Assembly (NCBI GenBank): GCA_030323885.1
Contig: CM059198.1
Coordinates: 10,454,462 to 10,518,461 of the forward strand
Length of the DNA stretch: 64,000 bases
Direction of reading: 5' to 3'
From: Branchipolynoe longqiensis
Taxonomy: Eukaryota > Annelida > Polychaeta > Phyllodocida > Polynoidae
How positions within the stretch are numbered: position 1 is the first letter of the stretch; every line of letters begins with the position of its first letter. The translations under genes and the position numbers were made by a program. The notes under the pieces are model-generated. The model ran no database searches and was not told where the DNA came from. It worked only from the letters and a program-made list of their open reading frames with translations. Shown here in pieces: positions 33,906-44,840 of this stretch.

Positions 33906-36770
33906 ATGGAATCGGCCACCTCCGCCGCAGGAGTGTCGGGTAAGGGCCCCGAGGAAAACCCTGAAGTATGCAACGTACTAGATGGTGTCACCGGAGACAT
34001 AAAAGTCTTCACGGTGACCGATTGGAATCTCATTCCACCAGCCCGTAGGCTGAAGCATAAACTATCACTTGTGATAGAAGAGGGATCCGCGGCTACGGTC
34101 AAGGTTCCTTACTGTAGTAACCCTGTGTCCCAGTCATGGGCCAACAGCGGGACAACCTCCCCTCATGTCACTCCTATGGAAACTGAGGGGGAATTCACTT
34201 TGGTCACCAACAGGCGTCCGAAGGATACTGAAACGGATGATGAGCTTCCCCCCTCATCTCCAGGTAAGTCGACTAATAATTCTCGACTTTCTGCTGCAGC
34301 CGCCCATAGGCGTTCACCCCATAGGCGGACGTCTCAATGAGTGGCAAAGCGAAACCCTTCCCCAGCCGGGGCGGAGGGATCTGCGCCACCTACCGTCGCC
34401 TTGAAGGCACTGGCTAGGGAGTACGAGTCGGACGACGAGGGCTCTCCTCAACCCGACCCGACTAAGGATCCCCAGTACGGAACGATGGCACTTCGTCTGG
34501 AGCGCCTGGAGACGGGTGAGTTAAAATGGGATAGTGATATCCCTGCTGCTACCATCCCTGATCGGTACCCCCGATCCGTAAATTGCGTATATAATAAGCG
34601 CACTCTTGGCTCTGTCCCTATAACTAAGGCGGCAGAATTAGGTATGTTGCAGGAATCTGCAATGAACGCGAGGTACTTCGATCCTCCACGCCCCGAGCAT
34701 AGGTTGGCCATGTACATGTTGCAACCTAGACCGACGGGCAGAAGTAAATTGCGCCTCCCCCCTCTTGTTCGGGACAATGGGGAGGATTCCGATGTAGAAG
34801 ACTGGGTAGATGATAATCAATCCGGCCTTCAGCCATATGTGCAGCAGCTGCATAACATCATTACGGCAGATCATGGGTTAACTAAGTCCTTGTATAGACC
34901 GCATGATATATCGCATTTGAAGTTTGTGAGGCATACCTTCCGCCCTTACGACAAATGCTTGTTTTGTAAGTATTTCGTGCAACGCCGTACAGCGATGCCG
35001 GAAAATCTAAAGAATCCCAACCGCCGTTATAAGCGGTGGGACGTTCTAGCTCGTCACATCTGCGAGGAGCACCTATACACGGTCCCTAAATGGTTGTGTG
35101 ATGAACACCGTGGGACCGGCTGTTCATTCGCCCGGTCGACGGGAAAACACTTTTCGACCAATAGAAGAGGGCTAATGTTGAGACATCTCCTCTCATACGG
35201 AGTTTGCGCCAAGACGGGTCATAAGCGCCCCCAGTCCACCATCAGGAAACTGGCGCGTGTGGCAAAAGACCCTTCCCTGTCGGCTAAATGCCGGTACACC
35301 TACCAACCTGAAGTTAGGGTACAACGTGGTCGGCAAGCTCCAGGGGAGACATTGCGACTACCCAGATCGGCGCACACCCTTGCTGTGAGCCTGTACGGCG
35401 GGGCTACATACGGGGAGAAACAGTACTTCTCCTCCTGTAGACGCCGTCTCCAGATGAAGCAGGACAGGGAGGCTGGTATCAACCGCCCTAATGAGCCTGC
35501 TGGCCGAGGACAGAAACGTCACAATGGACGTCCTCAGCAGCCTGATCCCCGCCCCTTTACGGCGGGGAAAACAGAAGAAGGCATTTCCTATGCCTCAGCC
35601 GTGGTGGAGTGTACCCAGGACGATCCACCTCTGGAGAGAACCGCTGAGCAAATCGCTCGCGGTGTCCAACTACAGCAGTATGGGGAAAAGGAAAGTGCGC
35701 GCCTGGCCACACATAAACCCGTCCCCGCCGCTGCTGCTACATCAGCACAGCCTAGCAGACCTGCTCCACGTAGGCACGCTAAGCCATTGGATCCTTCCCT
35801 GCCTACAGTAGGACCCATATCTGCTTCAGTCCGACGTGACTTAAAACGCCGGGCTATAGAGATGGCACCACCTCCCCAGCAGGAAGCCACGAGTTCAGGG
35901 ACTCAGTTTACGCCGGATTTATCTCCGGCGGCAAAGAAGCGCCTGGTAGAACGTTACCAGTGCCTACCGCCTCCCGTCCAGAAGGCGTTGGAAAGAGACT
36001 CCAGCACGGAGTCCACGGAGGCCATGGACCTCTTTATGCATATGGTGGGCCCCATGGCCACCTTCTGGATGAATCGGTTAGATGCCGTCAAGGTGAACTA
36101 CACCAAGACCATCTACGATGAATTAAACGCGGATTTCCAGAAATCCCTGGCTGAGGCTCAGGCCAAAACCAAGGAAGCGGAAGATAAATACCGCTTCATG
36201 AGGATGCAGCATGAATTGCAGCTGCGGAAATACGAGGAGATGAACATGGCGTTCAGCTTCGCGTTCGGGATGCCTGCTCTCCAGTGGGATGGAGACCCCG
36301 ATTCCTTGGACCTATCGGGGGTCTCGCAGTCTAAGCTTCGCGCTTACTGCAACTTGGAGGCGCAAAATGCGCCGGTCACCGCTTCAGGTGACCCTCCAAT
36401 GACGACGCAAGGGAAAGATGCTGCTCTTCCTGTGCCGCCACCTGTTACACAATGGCTACCGGGGAGCTACAAAACAGTTCCTCGAGCACCATGCGTGCCT
36501 CCCAAGGTGACTACATCTCCTGTAGTTTCCCATAAAGGGAAAACGTCCAAGCCAAAAGGCAAGTCAACTGTGGCTAGCCCGGAGGTTTTACCACCACGGA
36601 AGAGTCCTAAACAGACACCCGCGGTGGAAATTGCAGTGCCAGGTAGCATCGATTCTACTTTGGCGCAATTTGCTGCCGCCGTTAACCTAACGGCGAAAAC
36701 TCCTGAGGCCACCAAATCTTCACGACCGGTGGCCGTAGACGTGCATACGCCTATCCAGGCGCCAGCATGA
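33906..36770 (+). CDS. Unknown zinc-finger/coiled-coil protein, one intron
   Basis: I do not recognise the family. Exon 1 is 33906-34263 and exon 2 is 34366-36770, joined through a split Ala codon (920 residues, TGA at 36768). The unspliced frame has one TGA (34338), and this lies inside the predicted intron. About residues 317-355 hold CLFC ... HICEEH, a C2H2-type cluster with a long loop. About 364-395 hold a C2HC-like cluster (WLCDEHRGTGCSF ... LRHLLSYGVC). A Pro/Arg-rich middle follows. About 640-750 form a helical stretch with AEAQAKTKEAEDKYRFMRMQ, a likely coiled coil. The C-terminus is Pro/Lys-rich. The layout could fit a nucleic-acid-binding structural (gag-like) protein or a host nuclear protein; neither is shown. 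Confidence 0.65.
34264..34365 (+). other. Predicted 102-nt intron
   Basis: Donor CAG|GTAAGT, branch-like GACTAAT near 34271, acceptor ACCCTTCCCCAG. Length 102 is a multiple of 3, and removal eliminates the only TGA between 33906 and 36768. A nearer acceptor (CTGCTGCAG, 34299) would give a 36-nt intron that leaves the TGA in place. Confidence 0.65.
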
Positions 36771-36788
36771 CCATCCACCTCCTCGGCT

Positions 36789-37079
36789 ATGATGGAGGCC
36801 CCATACGACGACCTGCCTGCCTTGTCGCCATTTTCCTTGCCGGAACCCGCCGATGGGCTCGCCCCCCTTAGCGACGTTCCGTTGGTGTTTTCCTCCGACG
36901 AGGAGGGTTTGTACTCGGACGCATCTTCCGACGTCACCATCGGCGACGACGAGCCGATGGCGGTAGGGATCCATTGGCCGTGTTGGTCGAATACGCGGCC
37001 AACTACGTTCCCAACAGTGGGGAGGAGGACGTCCCGCTTCCTCCCAAACCACCGGATCCGCCGGTTTCCTAACGACTAA
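36789..37079 (+). CDS. Acidic/Pro-rich ORF after unknown gene
   Basis: Opens 18 nt after the stop of the preceding gene and in the same frame, with MMEAPYDDLPALSPFSLPEP and acidic serine stretches (SSDEEGLYSDASSDV). It may be the true C-terminus of that protein, separated by one TGA (GCA TGA CCA) that could be a deaminated CGA. From about 36965 another frame reads DPLAVLVEYAANYVPNS and ends PPVS-stop near 37072, which looks more protein-like than the annotated end. A 1-nt frameshift or a ~55-nt intron ending TTCCCAACAG (37016) could join them. Confidence 0.4.
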   Translation: MMEAPYDDLPALSPFSLPEPADGLAPLSDVPLVFSSDEEGLYSDASSDVTIGDDEPMAVGIHWPCWSNTRPTTFPTVGRRTSRFLPNHRIRRFPND

Positions 37080-37106
37080 GTCATCTTTCCTAACGACTAA
37101 GTCATC
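37065..37106 (+). repeat. 21-bp perfect tandem duplication
   Basis: Two exact copies of TTTCCTAACGACTAAGTCAT+C, spanning the stop codon region of the preceding frame. Confidence 0.95.
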
Positions 37107-37345
37107 TTAGTTCGCATGTTAGGCGTACCCACATATATCATACGGGTCACCTAATATACATAAATATATAATATAAGTTTAATAATATTTAATAAATATA
37201 TTATTAATAAACACCTTATATTTATATACCTTAAACGTTGTACGAGAGGTACAGCCTACCTTAGATAGGTATGGCCTATGTCTGCTACGTAAAATATTTA
37301 TTTATACGTAACCATAATTATTGTCAATGAGACCAATAAATTATT

Positions 37346-37453
37346 GCATACAAATATATGTATCTGTTATGTAGGCTGAGCCTACAATTATAGTCACTAT
37401 AAACGCATACAAGCGTATGTATCCGTTATGTAGGCTGCGCCTACAATTATAGT
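37346..37453. repeat. Two stem-loop repeats
   Basis: Copies at 37346-37394 and 37405-37453 (59-bp period). Each has a CATAC..TATG stem and a TGTAGGCT-G-AGCCTACA (or TGTAGGC-TGC-GCCTACA) stem, followed by ATTATAGT. They lie just after AATAAA-rich sequence (37187-37210). Confidence 0.85.
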
Positions 37454-39689
37454 AAATCTAAATTATTAAATAATGTTTCAATAAAAATCTTCAAAATCTG
37501 GGGGTATCTCGATAAGATCATCTAGAATTCCAGATTTGGTACTAAAATAAAATAATACTAAAAAAATAATAATTTATATCAAATAGCCTGATTCTCTGTT
37601 AATTATGTATTAATGTTATATCTCTTTCCTTTACACTTCATACACATTTTAACGCACAAATACACTGTGTCCGGGAGCCACAACTACCAACAAGAGACAT
37701 GCGCGGGTTTCGCGGGGGCAACAAAAGGCGCATTCCAGGACCACGCCCACCCCCAGCAACCAAGGCGTGGCAAGCGTGGACCTGGAAGACGTACCCTCGC
37801 GAAACACTCCTGGGCACCACCACGGGTATCGTTTGGGGCACCTATATATACCTCGGGGGGTGGCGTAAATTACTTATGTTACTTAGGCTTACAACTACAT
37901 ATATTTTCACACACCGCAACTAAATAGATTACAACTCCTTAAAACAGAGAATCAGCTATGTTTAATAAAATCGTCGATTATATTTAGTTAGGCTTTCTTT
38001 TTCTCTGAGGGCAACAGCTAGGTAGTAGGAAATTTATTTATTAATGGGTACCTTTATAATTGGGATCTTTAAAAATAGAATATAAATAATAATGTACTCA
38101 TAAACATATATATGTAAAAGTACCAACAACTCTAGGCCTGATGGGGGATGAGGGATTCGTAATTAGTAAAAAAAAAATATATATTCCAAATTATTAACGT
38201 CACGGAAGATCATTATTCAAAATCTATGTTCCAAAGTTATACGCTAGTAAATCCTTAGTTCATTAAAAACGAATGTCGAATTGTCCCGACCAAGCCTCAC
38301 CCATTTAGATCAGGCCTAGGGTAAAAATACCAGTACTAAGGTGCTACTACTCCAAATTAAAAATAAAAAAATAAAAAAAATATAATACAACCAAAAAATA
38401 TGGATTGCAAATTACTCCTATGGGGAAAATGCTTAGTTCATAGCCATTCTGTATACTTTATAATATGGCGAATTTAGAGATAAAAGTAAAAACTAAAGTA
38501 AACTTCATTAAAGTTAGTACTCTGTACATACGTGTATATATATTAGCTATTATGTTATCCGAGAAAAAGAAGAGGTATTACGCGTACGCGGAAATCGCGC
38601 CGTCGCATTTTGCGCGTGGGTACGACAGTACCTGTTGATTTTCAATATGTATTGTGGGAGTGGGCGTTTCCCCAGCACAGATATATATTAACCAATTTCC
38701 TCTGAGGGCATCAGCATGTGAGTCGCCATAGCATAAAATAATTTAGTCCGTTTTATAGTCCCTCTTCCAAATTTGCGTAAATGTTCTCACTATATTCGAT
38801 AAGGGTTTGATTAACTGTCAACATTTAAGAGTAAAAAACACATACCCTGTGCTGCGGAACATACTCCTACCATTCAATCTAATATTAAAGTAAATAATGA
38901 ATATGGACAGACATATTAACATACTAGTTCAGCATGAACATTGATATTATAATATTCCAGTTAGCAAATGCTAATCGAGATTTAGACGTTAAAAATAAAA
39001 TAACAACTGGGAACCATGGAATTTATTCCTTCCAGTATAACTAAAATTAAATCTGTGTTAAAAATAATAATAGGATGGTCACGTTTCCTAAAAATGCTGT
39101 ATCTGCATACACATATCGTGGCGAGTAAAACGCGTACGTTGACGCGCCGGTGCGCATTTTTGTCGACGACGTTGAACTAAACTGACTTAACCTAACCAAT
39201 AAATACACTTCCAACGCCTTATGCTTGTGTGGCGGGCAGTTACTTAGACGCGCGCTAGCGCAAACATGTTATCCACTTTATCGGGCGATCGCCCAAAATT
39301 ACTGAGTAATTAGACTGGCTGTGGGATGGCAGGGATGCTATAGCATATTTAAAGGGAGGAAAGATAAAATTTGCAATGTGCTTTCCCCGTGGTATTCAGT
39401 AACCTTTTTCATGTGGGCCTATGCCATAGCCGTAACACCGATAGCTGGCATGGCCCACCCCTTTTGAAGTAGCTTTTCATATACAAGTAGAAATTGACCG
39501 AGTAGGCGCGATTTGCATGCTCGCAGCCATGGTGCGCGCATTTAATTGCGCGGCTCAGGAACGCCCCTAGGGTCCTCAGGACTACGGCCTACAGCCTGCT
39601 CTCTGCATAAGGCACGCAGTTTTGCTGTTTATTGGATAAAATCTTTTGGTGGTCCCACAATACGGATGCGCGTGGCGAGACCATTGCCT
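37454..39689. other. AT-rich block, no assigned gene
   Basis: Mostly AT-rich with isolated GC palindromes (near 38580-38615, 39125-39160, 39245-39260, 39520-39555). A 74-codon frame at 37699-37923 encodes a Pro/Arg-rich N-terminus and a possible membrane segment (LLGTTTGIVWGTYIYLGGW). I cannot assign it. Confidence 0.4.
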
Positions 39690-39802
39690 GGTCGGGAGTA
39701 AGCGTGGTACGGGACCACAGCTTACGGTGCCCACAGTGACTTTACGGTCGGGAGTACAATCTAACTGTACGGTGCCCATATAGTAAGATCCGGTCGGGAG
39801 TA
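39690..39802. repeat. Short interspersed motif array
   Basis: GGTCGGGAGTA occurs at 39690, 39746 and 39792, alternating with ACGGTGCCCA at 39724 and 39769. Confidence 0.8.
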
Positions 39803-39806
39803 TTTT

Positions 39807-40211
39807 TTATATACGGGGCCCGCCGGTCGCCAGTAATGTGCCCTTCCCTTTTGTCTCGCCGAATACTAAGCTATGTGATAGGCACATATAGGCGAGGAAG
39901 GAAATCCACCTATGATTTTTGGCCAGGGACGAGTACGCATTGCGCGCACACACATATTTCAGCAGAGTATATTCTACGAATTTGTAGATGGGAAAAGGAC
40001 CGCTCCCACTGATCCAGCATTTCGCTGTCAGCGGGGTTTTGTTCCCCTGAAGGGTGATCCTACAGCCAGGCCTATGTATGTGTAACAACTCATTGTATTG
40101 CAGATGCAGAGACGTCGAATCTATCAGGGCTTCCTCCACTGTAATTTTATGGCAATGACAACCCGCAGCCTCGTAGAATTTGCCCTGAACTGGACCGACC
40201 AATCTCTTCAT
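39807..40211 (-). CDS. Hypothetical protein
   Basis: A 134-codon frame starting MKRLVGPVQGKFYEAAGCHC, unusually long for its surroundings, with several Cys/His residues but no recognised motif. No splice or poly(A) signal was tied to it. It could be chance. Confidence 0.25.
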   Translation of the reverse strand: MKRLVGPVQGKFYEAAGCHCHKITVEEALIDSTSLHLQYNELLHIHRPGCRITLQGNKTPLTAKCWISGSGPFPIYKFVEYTLLKYVCARNAYSSLAKNHRWISFLAYMCLSHSLVFGETKGKGTLLATGGPRI

Positions 40212-41234
40212 GATGAATCGTTCAGTTCAGTACGTGGCTGCAGGGTGTAATTTAATTATTACTTTTGGTAGTTTAATTTTTTTTTGTGCTTTCATCTTGG
40301 TATTCTCCCCATTATTTTTAGCCCACGATTTGATCAATCAACATGAGTAAAATGCGCAGTGGCGTTCAGTAATTTAAAGAAACATACGTATCAATTTAAA
40401 AAAAACAAAAAAACATCATAACCATATTCCTGTGGGGTGATGCTCGGCGCAAGAAAAATGCGCAGAGGCTTTCGGAATGTATAGTTTGGATATTCATAAG
40501 CGATATTCCATCTTTGGAGTATCGGCTGTGAAATCCCCTATTGTAGTTAATTTTAAAAGTTCCTGTTCGCGCTACGAATCATCGAAAGAAGATATCTCCG
40601 GCCAGCAGCAACCATTCTACGTACGCTCCCCCGAGAAGTCCGCCCAGGAGTATTTTTGGGGGCTAGATCCAGGTAGGTCGGCGGTGTTCCAGGGCAGGGC
40701 AGTTTATGTATTAGTTTGATCAGGACACCGCCGACATGTTGGATGTTATGCGCGGAAGCGTCGGCCCCGAGCGGCCGGCTACAGCGTCACGTTGTTAATC
40801 TTAAGCGAGCTCACGCTTTTTCTCCTTAGTTACCTTCGAAAGGAGATTGTATTTTATTTTAATTAATTACTATTGTATTTCTCTGTTTGCCATTAGGCCT
40901 ATGATCCTTAATGAGCATATTCATAATCTTAATTAATATTCTTTGTAAATTAAAAAGGAAATCGCCACTAAATTTGTGATAGGCACATATTTGCGCTCTG
41001 GCGCGTTTTCCGTGTTTACGGTTGAAGAACTATATGGGTGTGCAATTTGCGTTCTACCTAAATGCATTCCTAAATACACTTGTTAAATATACCACGACTT
41101 TGCATATGCAATTGCGCTATCGCACAACTCTAGGCCTTACTGTGCATAACTCCAAGCACTTATCACATATAATGTATGTTTAGAGAGCCTTAGGCGCCTT
41201 GGCGTCTGTTTATAAAAAAATAATAATAGAAAGA
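40212..41234. other. AT-rich block, no assigned gene
   Basis: Contains GC-palindromic motifs (AAAATGCGCAG near 40348 and 40456) and an 80-codon frame at 40477-40719 without features. Confidence 0.4.
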
Positions 41235-41495
41235 TTTTTTTTACGTGCTTAAAAGACGTATTTTTGGAAATATAAATATATACGTACTTAGGCACACGTA
41301 TCTTTGGGTATCCTATCATTAGGCCCGTTGTCTCTTTCAATTTAATATAAATACGTACATACGTGAACGTATTTTTGGTTATTAAAAATAAATAAAAATA
41401 ACAAATATATATACGTATCTAATAGGACGTATTTATATTTTTGGTTATTAAAATTTATATACGTACTTAGACGCACGTATTTTTTGGTTAAATTA
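41235..41495. repeat. ACGTAC-TTTTTGG tandem array
   Basis: Five degenerate units pairing an ACGTAC/ACGTGC..ACGTAT palindrome with a TTTTTGG(TTA)TTAA stretch, about 60 bp apart. Confidence 0.7.
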
Positions 41496-41642
41496 ATATT
41501 GACATTGGGAAATCAAATAACACAACGAGAAGTTTCTTTTTGCGCCCTGGCACGGACAGCGATATTTTCACTGAACGCGCCAGGGGACGGTCAGGTCTGT
41601 TATTATTGTTTAATGTGCTACACCCGTGGACCGTTGTAGCTC

Positions 41643-41711
41643 CGCCCACTTTTCTCTTCTTAGACGAACATCAATTCTTGTTGTTCGTCTGGGGGAGCAG
41701 TGAAGTGGGCG
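41643..41711. other. Long two-part hairpin
   Basis: The outer arms CGCCCACTT (41643-41651) and AAGTGGGCG (41703-41711) enclose inner arms AGACGAACA (41662-41670) and TGTTCGTCT (41682-41690). This could be a structured RNA or a short inverted-repeat element. No known RNA family recognised. Confidence 0.6.
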
Positions 41712-41801
41712 TGCCTACTCGCCTAAGCCATTTGCGCGCGCCCAAATTGTGCGCGCGCAAATTGCTAACACTTGTGCACGCGAGGGTTCTCGGTGGTAAA
41801 G

Positions 41802-41828
41802 CGTTGCTTAGCGACTAGCTAAGCAACG
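41802..41828. other. Perfect 11-bp hairpin
   Basis: Arms CGTTGCTTAGC (41802-41812) and GCTAAGCAACG (41818-41828) with a 5-base loop. AATAAA lies 180 bases further on (near 42010), so it could belong to a transcript 3' region. Confidence 0.6.
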
Positions 41829-43322
41829 AGGGGTTCGGGCGTTCGGGGCCAGACCCGGCGGACGTGTTTCTACACGCTCCGTCGTTTTCCACCGATATTT
41901 AGGTTTTTTGGGGTCAAAATTCTAAACTAAATCATAGAAACAACACGGGAGGGAACGGGAGACCTGCGTTACTATTTATGTTGGTATTATTGTTAGTCTT
42001 TGGTTAAGAATAAATCGTGAGCTCTTGTAAAGGTGAATCAGGACGTTCCTTGCATTCTTTCCTATCCTCCAGTCTTATTGTAGATTAACCGCTATGGAAC
42101 CTATATTCGAGTATGTCCTGTACTGATGAGACTGAGAGGCCTAAAGCCCTAATCGGGGGATGGACCTCTAGCAAAGTTACTACACCCCTCTGGACGGGCA
42201 CTAATAAACTGACGCATTACGTAATTAAACGTAGTGTTACTTTGGCTAGAACCAGCGGACACTAAATAAAGTCAAAACAGCAGCGTGACAGCGGCAGCAA
42301 CTCGTGCTGGACTGCGCATATTTGGATTCATTTAGTAACATTCATAATATCTCTAACGACGAAGGGGGCAGCCAGTAGTTGAAATAACCTAATATAAATA
42401 CACTTTAGGCCGATAAATGCACACGGTGGCAAATCTAGTATTTAGACGATACACTGGCTGGCGCCTACAGTACGGGACGGACACCGACGACGGAATACGC
42501 GCAGGCGGGCGGTAAGGCTACGACGGCGGCGGCGGGCCAAGGAAATTCACATGTGCCACCTTGTAGTGGGTTTGATTGACCCAGCTGCTGGTTGGTGTTT
42601 CACATGTAAACACATACGGTTATATCATGCATGAGGCGGGTAAGCGTGAATACACATCAATATCGGATTGCTATGAACAGGCACACATCATCGTCGCCAT
42701 CGTCACACAGCTTTCACATTCATATATACATTTGTGCATATATTGTGGCATCTGTTTAGCCGGGGGAACGGCCAGCGCACCACGTGGTGGGTTTGATCAT
42801 TTTGATTACACAGTACAGGCTGAGTGAGCTGTCTTGGTATTATGGGGTCTTTGTACAAACATAGACACTAATAAAGTCTGTACTAGACTACTAAATGACT
42901 GAAACATACAATCCTCCAAGCATTGTTTATCCCATCATTACTAACAACCTACTTACTCAAACTACTTCATGTAGTCAAAAAACACACCTGAGGTATTAAC
43001 CTTTTAAGCATAACCCTATAAGCTAACCACACTCTATCTAACAGAATAAACAAACCATTCTACTAACACTCACTCCATCTCAAAATGTTAACTCCAACAA
43101 CATGATAGGCATACAAACCTATGAAGGAAAACTATGTACCTAACCACTCCGTAATGTAAAGGTCTAATCAATACACATGTATGTATCAAGTGTGTAGGAA
43201 TACAACATATAACTGCTATTTTTGTATGTGAATTGTCAAACTATACCATATGTAAGTCTTTGAATGTTTGATATTGTTATTTCAGCTGATTTGGGCTAGC
43301 TGCATATATTGTAAATAACTGT
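41829..43322. other. No gene recognised
   Basis: AT-rich, then GC-rich near 42460-42540. The 83-codon frame at 42576-42827 has no recognisable features. Confidence 0.4.
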
Positions 43323-43391
43323 ATTGTCACATGGCTGGAAGACCAGTGCCACGGTGCTGACAAAAGACTTTATTCAATGAATAAACCATAT

Positions 43392-43883
43392 TTACAACAA
43401 CAACAAAAAGTCAGGATTTTGATCAAACCTTTGATCAATGACCCTTTTTAGGATGACTTCTCTGCTGTGTCGCCATTCAGCCGATTCTGGTATCTGTTCC
43501 GCGATGCGCTTTGCTTCCATTGGTGTTTGGGCAGCCAGCACCTGACCCAGTTTTTCCTTGTCGTTTGCCAAGTGGCATTTTGCTGCCTGGAGGCAGTGTT
43601 CGGCTGTTGGATAAACCGCGTTATCATCACTGATCGGCGAAGGGTGGAAGTTGGATAGGAATGAGTGTTCTGAGTGGAAGTAAAGTTCCTCATGTATTTC
43701 AACTGTTTTAGCCTTGGATAGTGAGAACCTTTCTGGGAGGGTGGCAGCATGCTTAAATTTGTGACCATCTATCACAATGCCGTCGCTGTGCACTCTAACC
43801 TCCGCACCACTACTTCTAGCAAGTACTGCAACTGACCGGAATTCCTCACGGCACTTCCGTGTGGCCTGGGTCACATCAGCCCA
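43392..43883 (-). pseudogene. NADAR-domain fragment
   Basis: The minus-strand frame starts with CREEFRSVAVLARSSGAEVR and VHSDGIVIDGHKF (about residues 8-42). It then has the NADAR (YbiA-like) N-terminal two thirds: HSFLSNFHPSPI, YPTAEHCLQAAKCHL, EAKRIAEQIPESAEW, RHSREVILKRVI (about 68-150). It stops in a TTG repeat before the conserved C-terminal part, so the domain is truncated. NADAR proteins act on ADP-ribose-linked substrates. The leading segment resembles what I recall of LINE ORF1 proteins that carry a NADAR tail in invertebrates, so a retrotransposon origin is likely (inference). A 3' tail with AATAAA follows near 43370. Confidence 0.75.
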
Positions 43884-44840
43884 TCATTTCCGAATTGTGG
43901 TTGATCCCGCGGGGGAAGCCCGAGACGCCCCCCCCCCTCATCTCCCCCCCGGGCCCTCCCCCCCCCCCCCGGCCCCCCCATCTCACCTGCATTCGGGCTC
44001 CAGCAAGACTCCAGGCTTGTTCTTTAAGATACCCGTCTCCACCCACATACTCCTAGGATCTGTAGCATCGCAGGAGAGTAATATTAAAAAGTCACCCACG
44101 TGAAAGAAGTATGTAGCGAACTCGACGAGCTATGTATGACCCAGAGAGGTAGGCCCGCGAAGCGAGCAACATGGAAACCGCCAACATCACCGCGAGCTGA
44201 CCGGAGCGACTTGGACGGTTGCCAAGATGGCGGCGCTTCCCAGCGGCCTCCCATGCCACCGACCCCGCCGGCGAGGCAGTCCGTCCGCCCCAAAAAGCCC
44301 TCAGCGAAGGCCAAGCAGGCGGTCGGCCTCCTACGGATGCAGGCGTCGATCGACGCAATTGAGAAGCGATGGTCCGAGCTGGAAAAACATGCCTCGACCC
44401 AGAGACAAGAAATGGCGACTCAGAGGCAGGAGATAGCGGCGCAGACCCGGGTGCTCGCGGAAGCCACCGCCGCCCTGACCGCCGCCACCACGAAGGCGAG
44501 CCGGTAGGGACGCGACCGTTCCTCCCCGCCTCCCTGCGCCTCCCCACGCCGCCCCAGGGCCGAGTCGCCCCCGAGCGTCCGTCGCAGCAGGCCCAGAACA
44601 CTCTCACCGGCTTCTCCGAGCCCCGCCCCCGCGACTAGGCGAGAGTGAGCCCTAGCTCCGGGCCGCGACGGCCGCTACAGAAGCCCGGCGAGCGACTGGT
44701 CGTCCCCGTCTCTGCCCCCACGCCCCTGCAGCAGGCGCCACCGAGATGACGCGCCAGCCCGCCGCCCCCGCCTCCCCGACTACCGACAACACGACCAGGA
44801 CGCGTACGGAAGGGGCGCCCGGTCGTCGGCCGAGGAGGGG

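Noticed and set aside
34338..34340. Selenocysteine or programmed readthrough at TGA
   Set aside because: A frame-preserving intron with consensus sites explains it more simply.
37699..37923. Small membrane-protein gene
   Set aside because: One hydrophobic stretch and no homologue I can name; mentioned only within the regional entry.
42118..42230. Hammerhead ribozyme-like CTGATGAG
   Set aside because: No GAAA after a plausible stem II was found, so the core is incomplete. The CTGATGAG near 49940 is followed by CGAAA but lacks a clear stem II.
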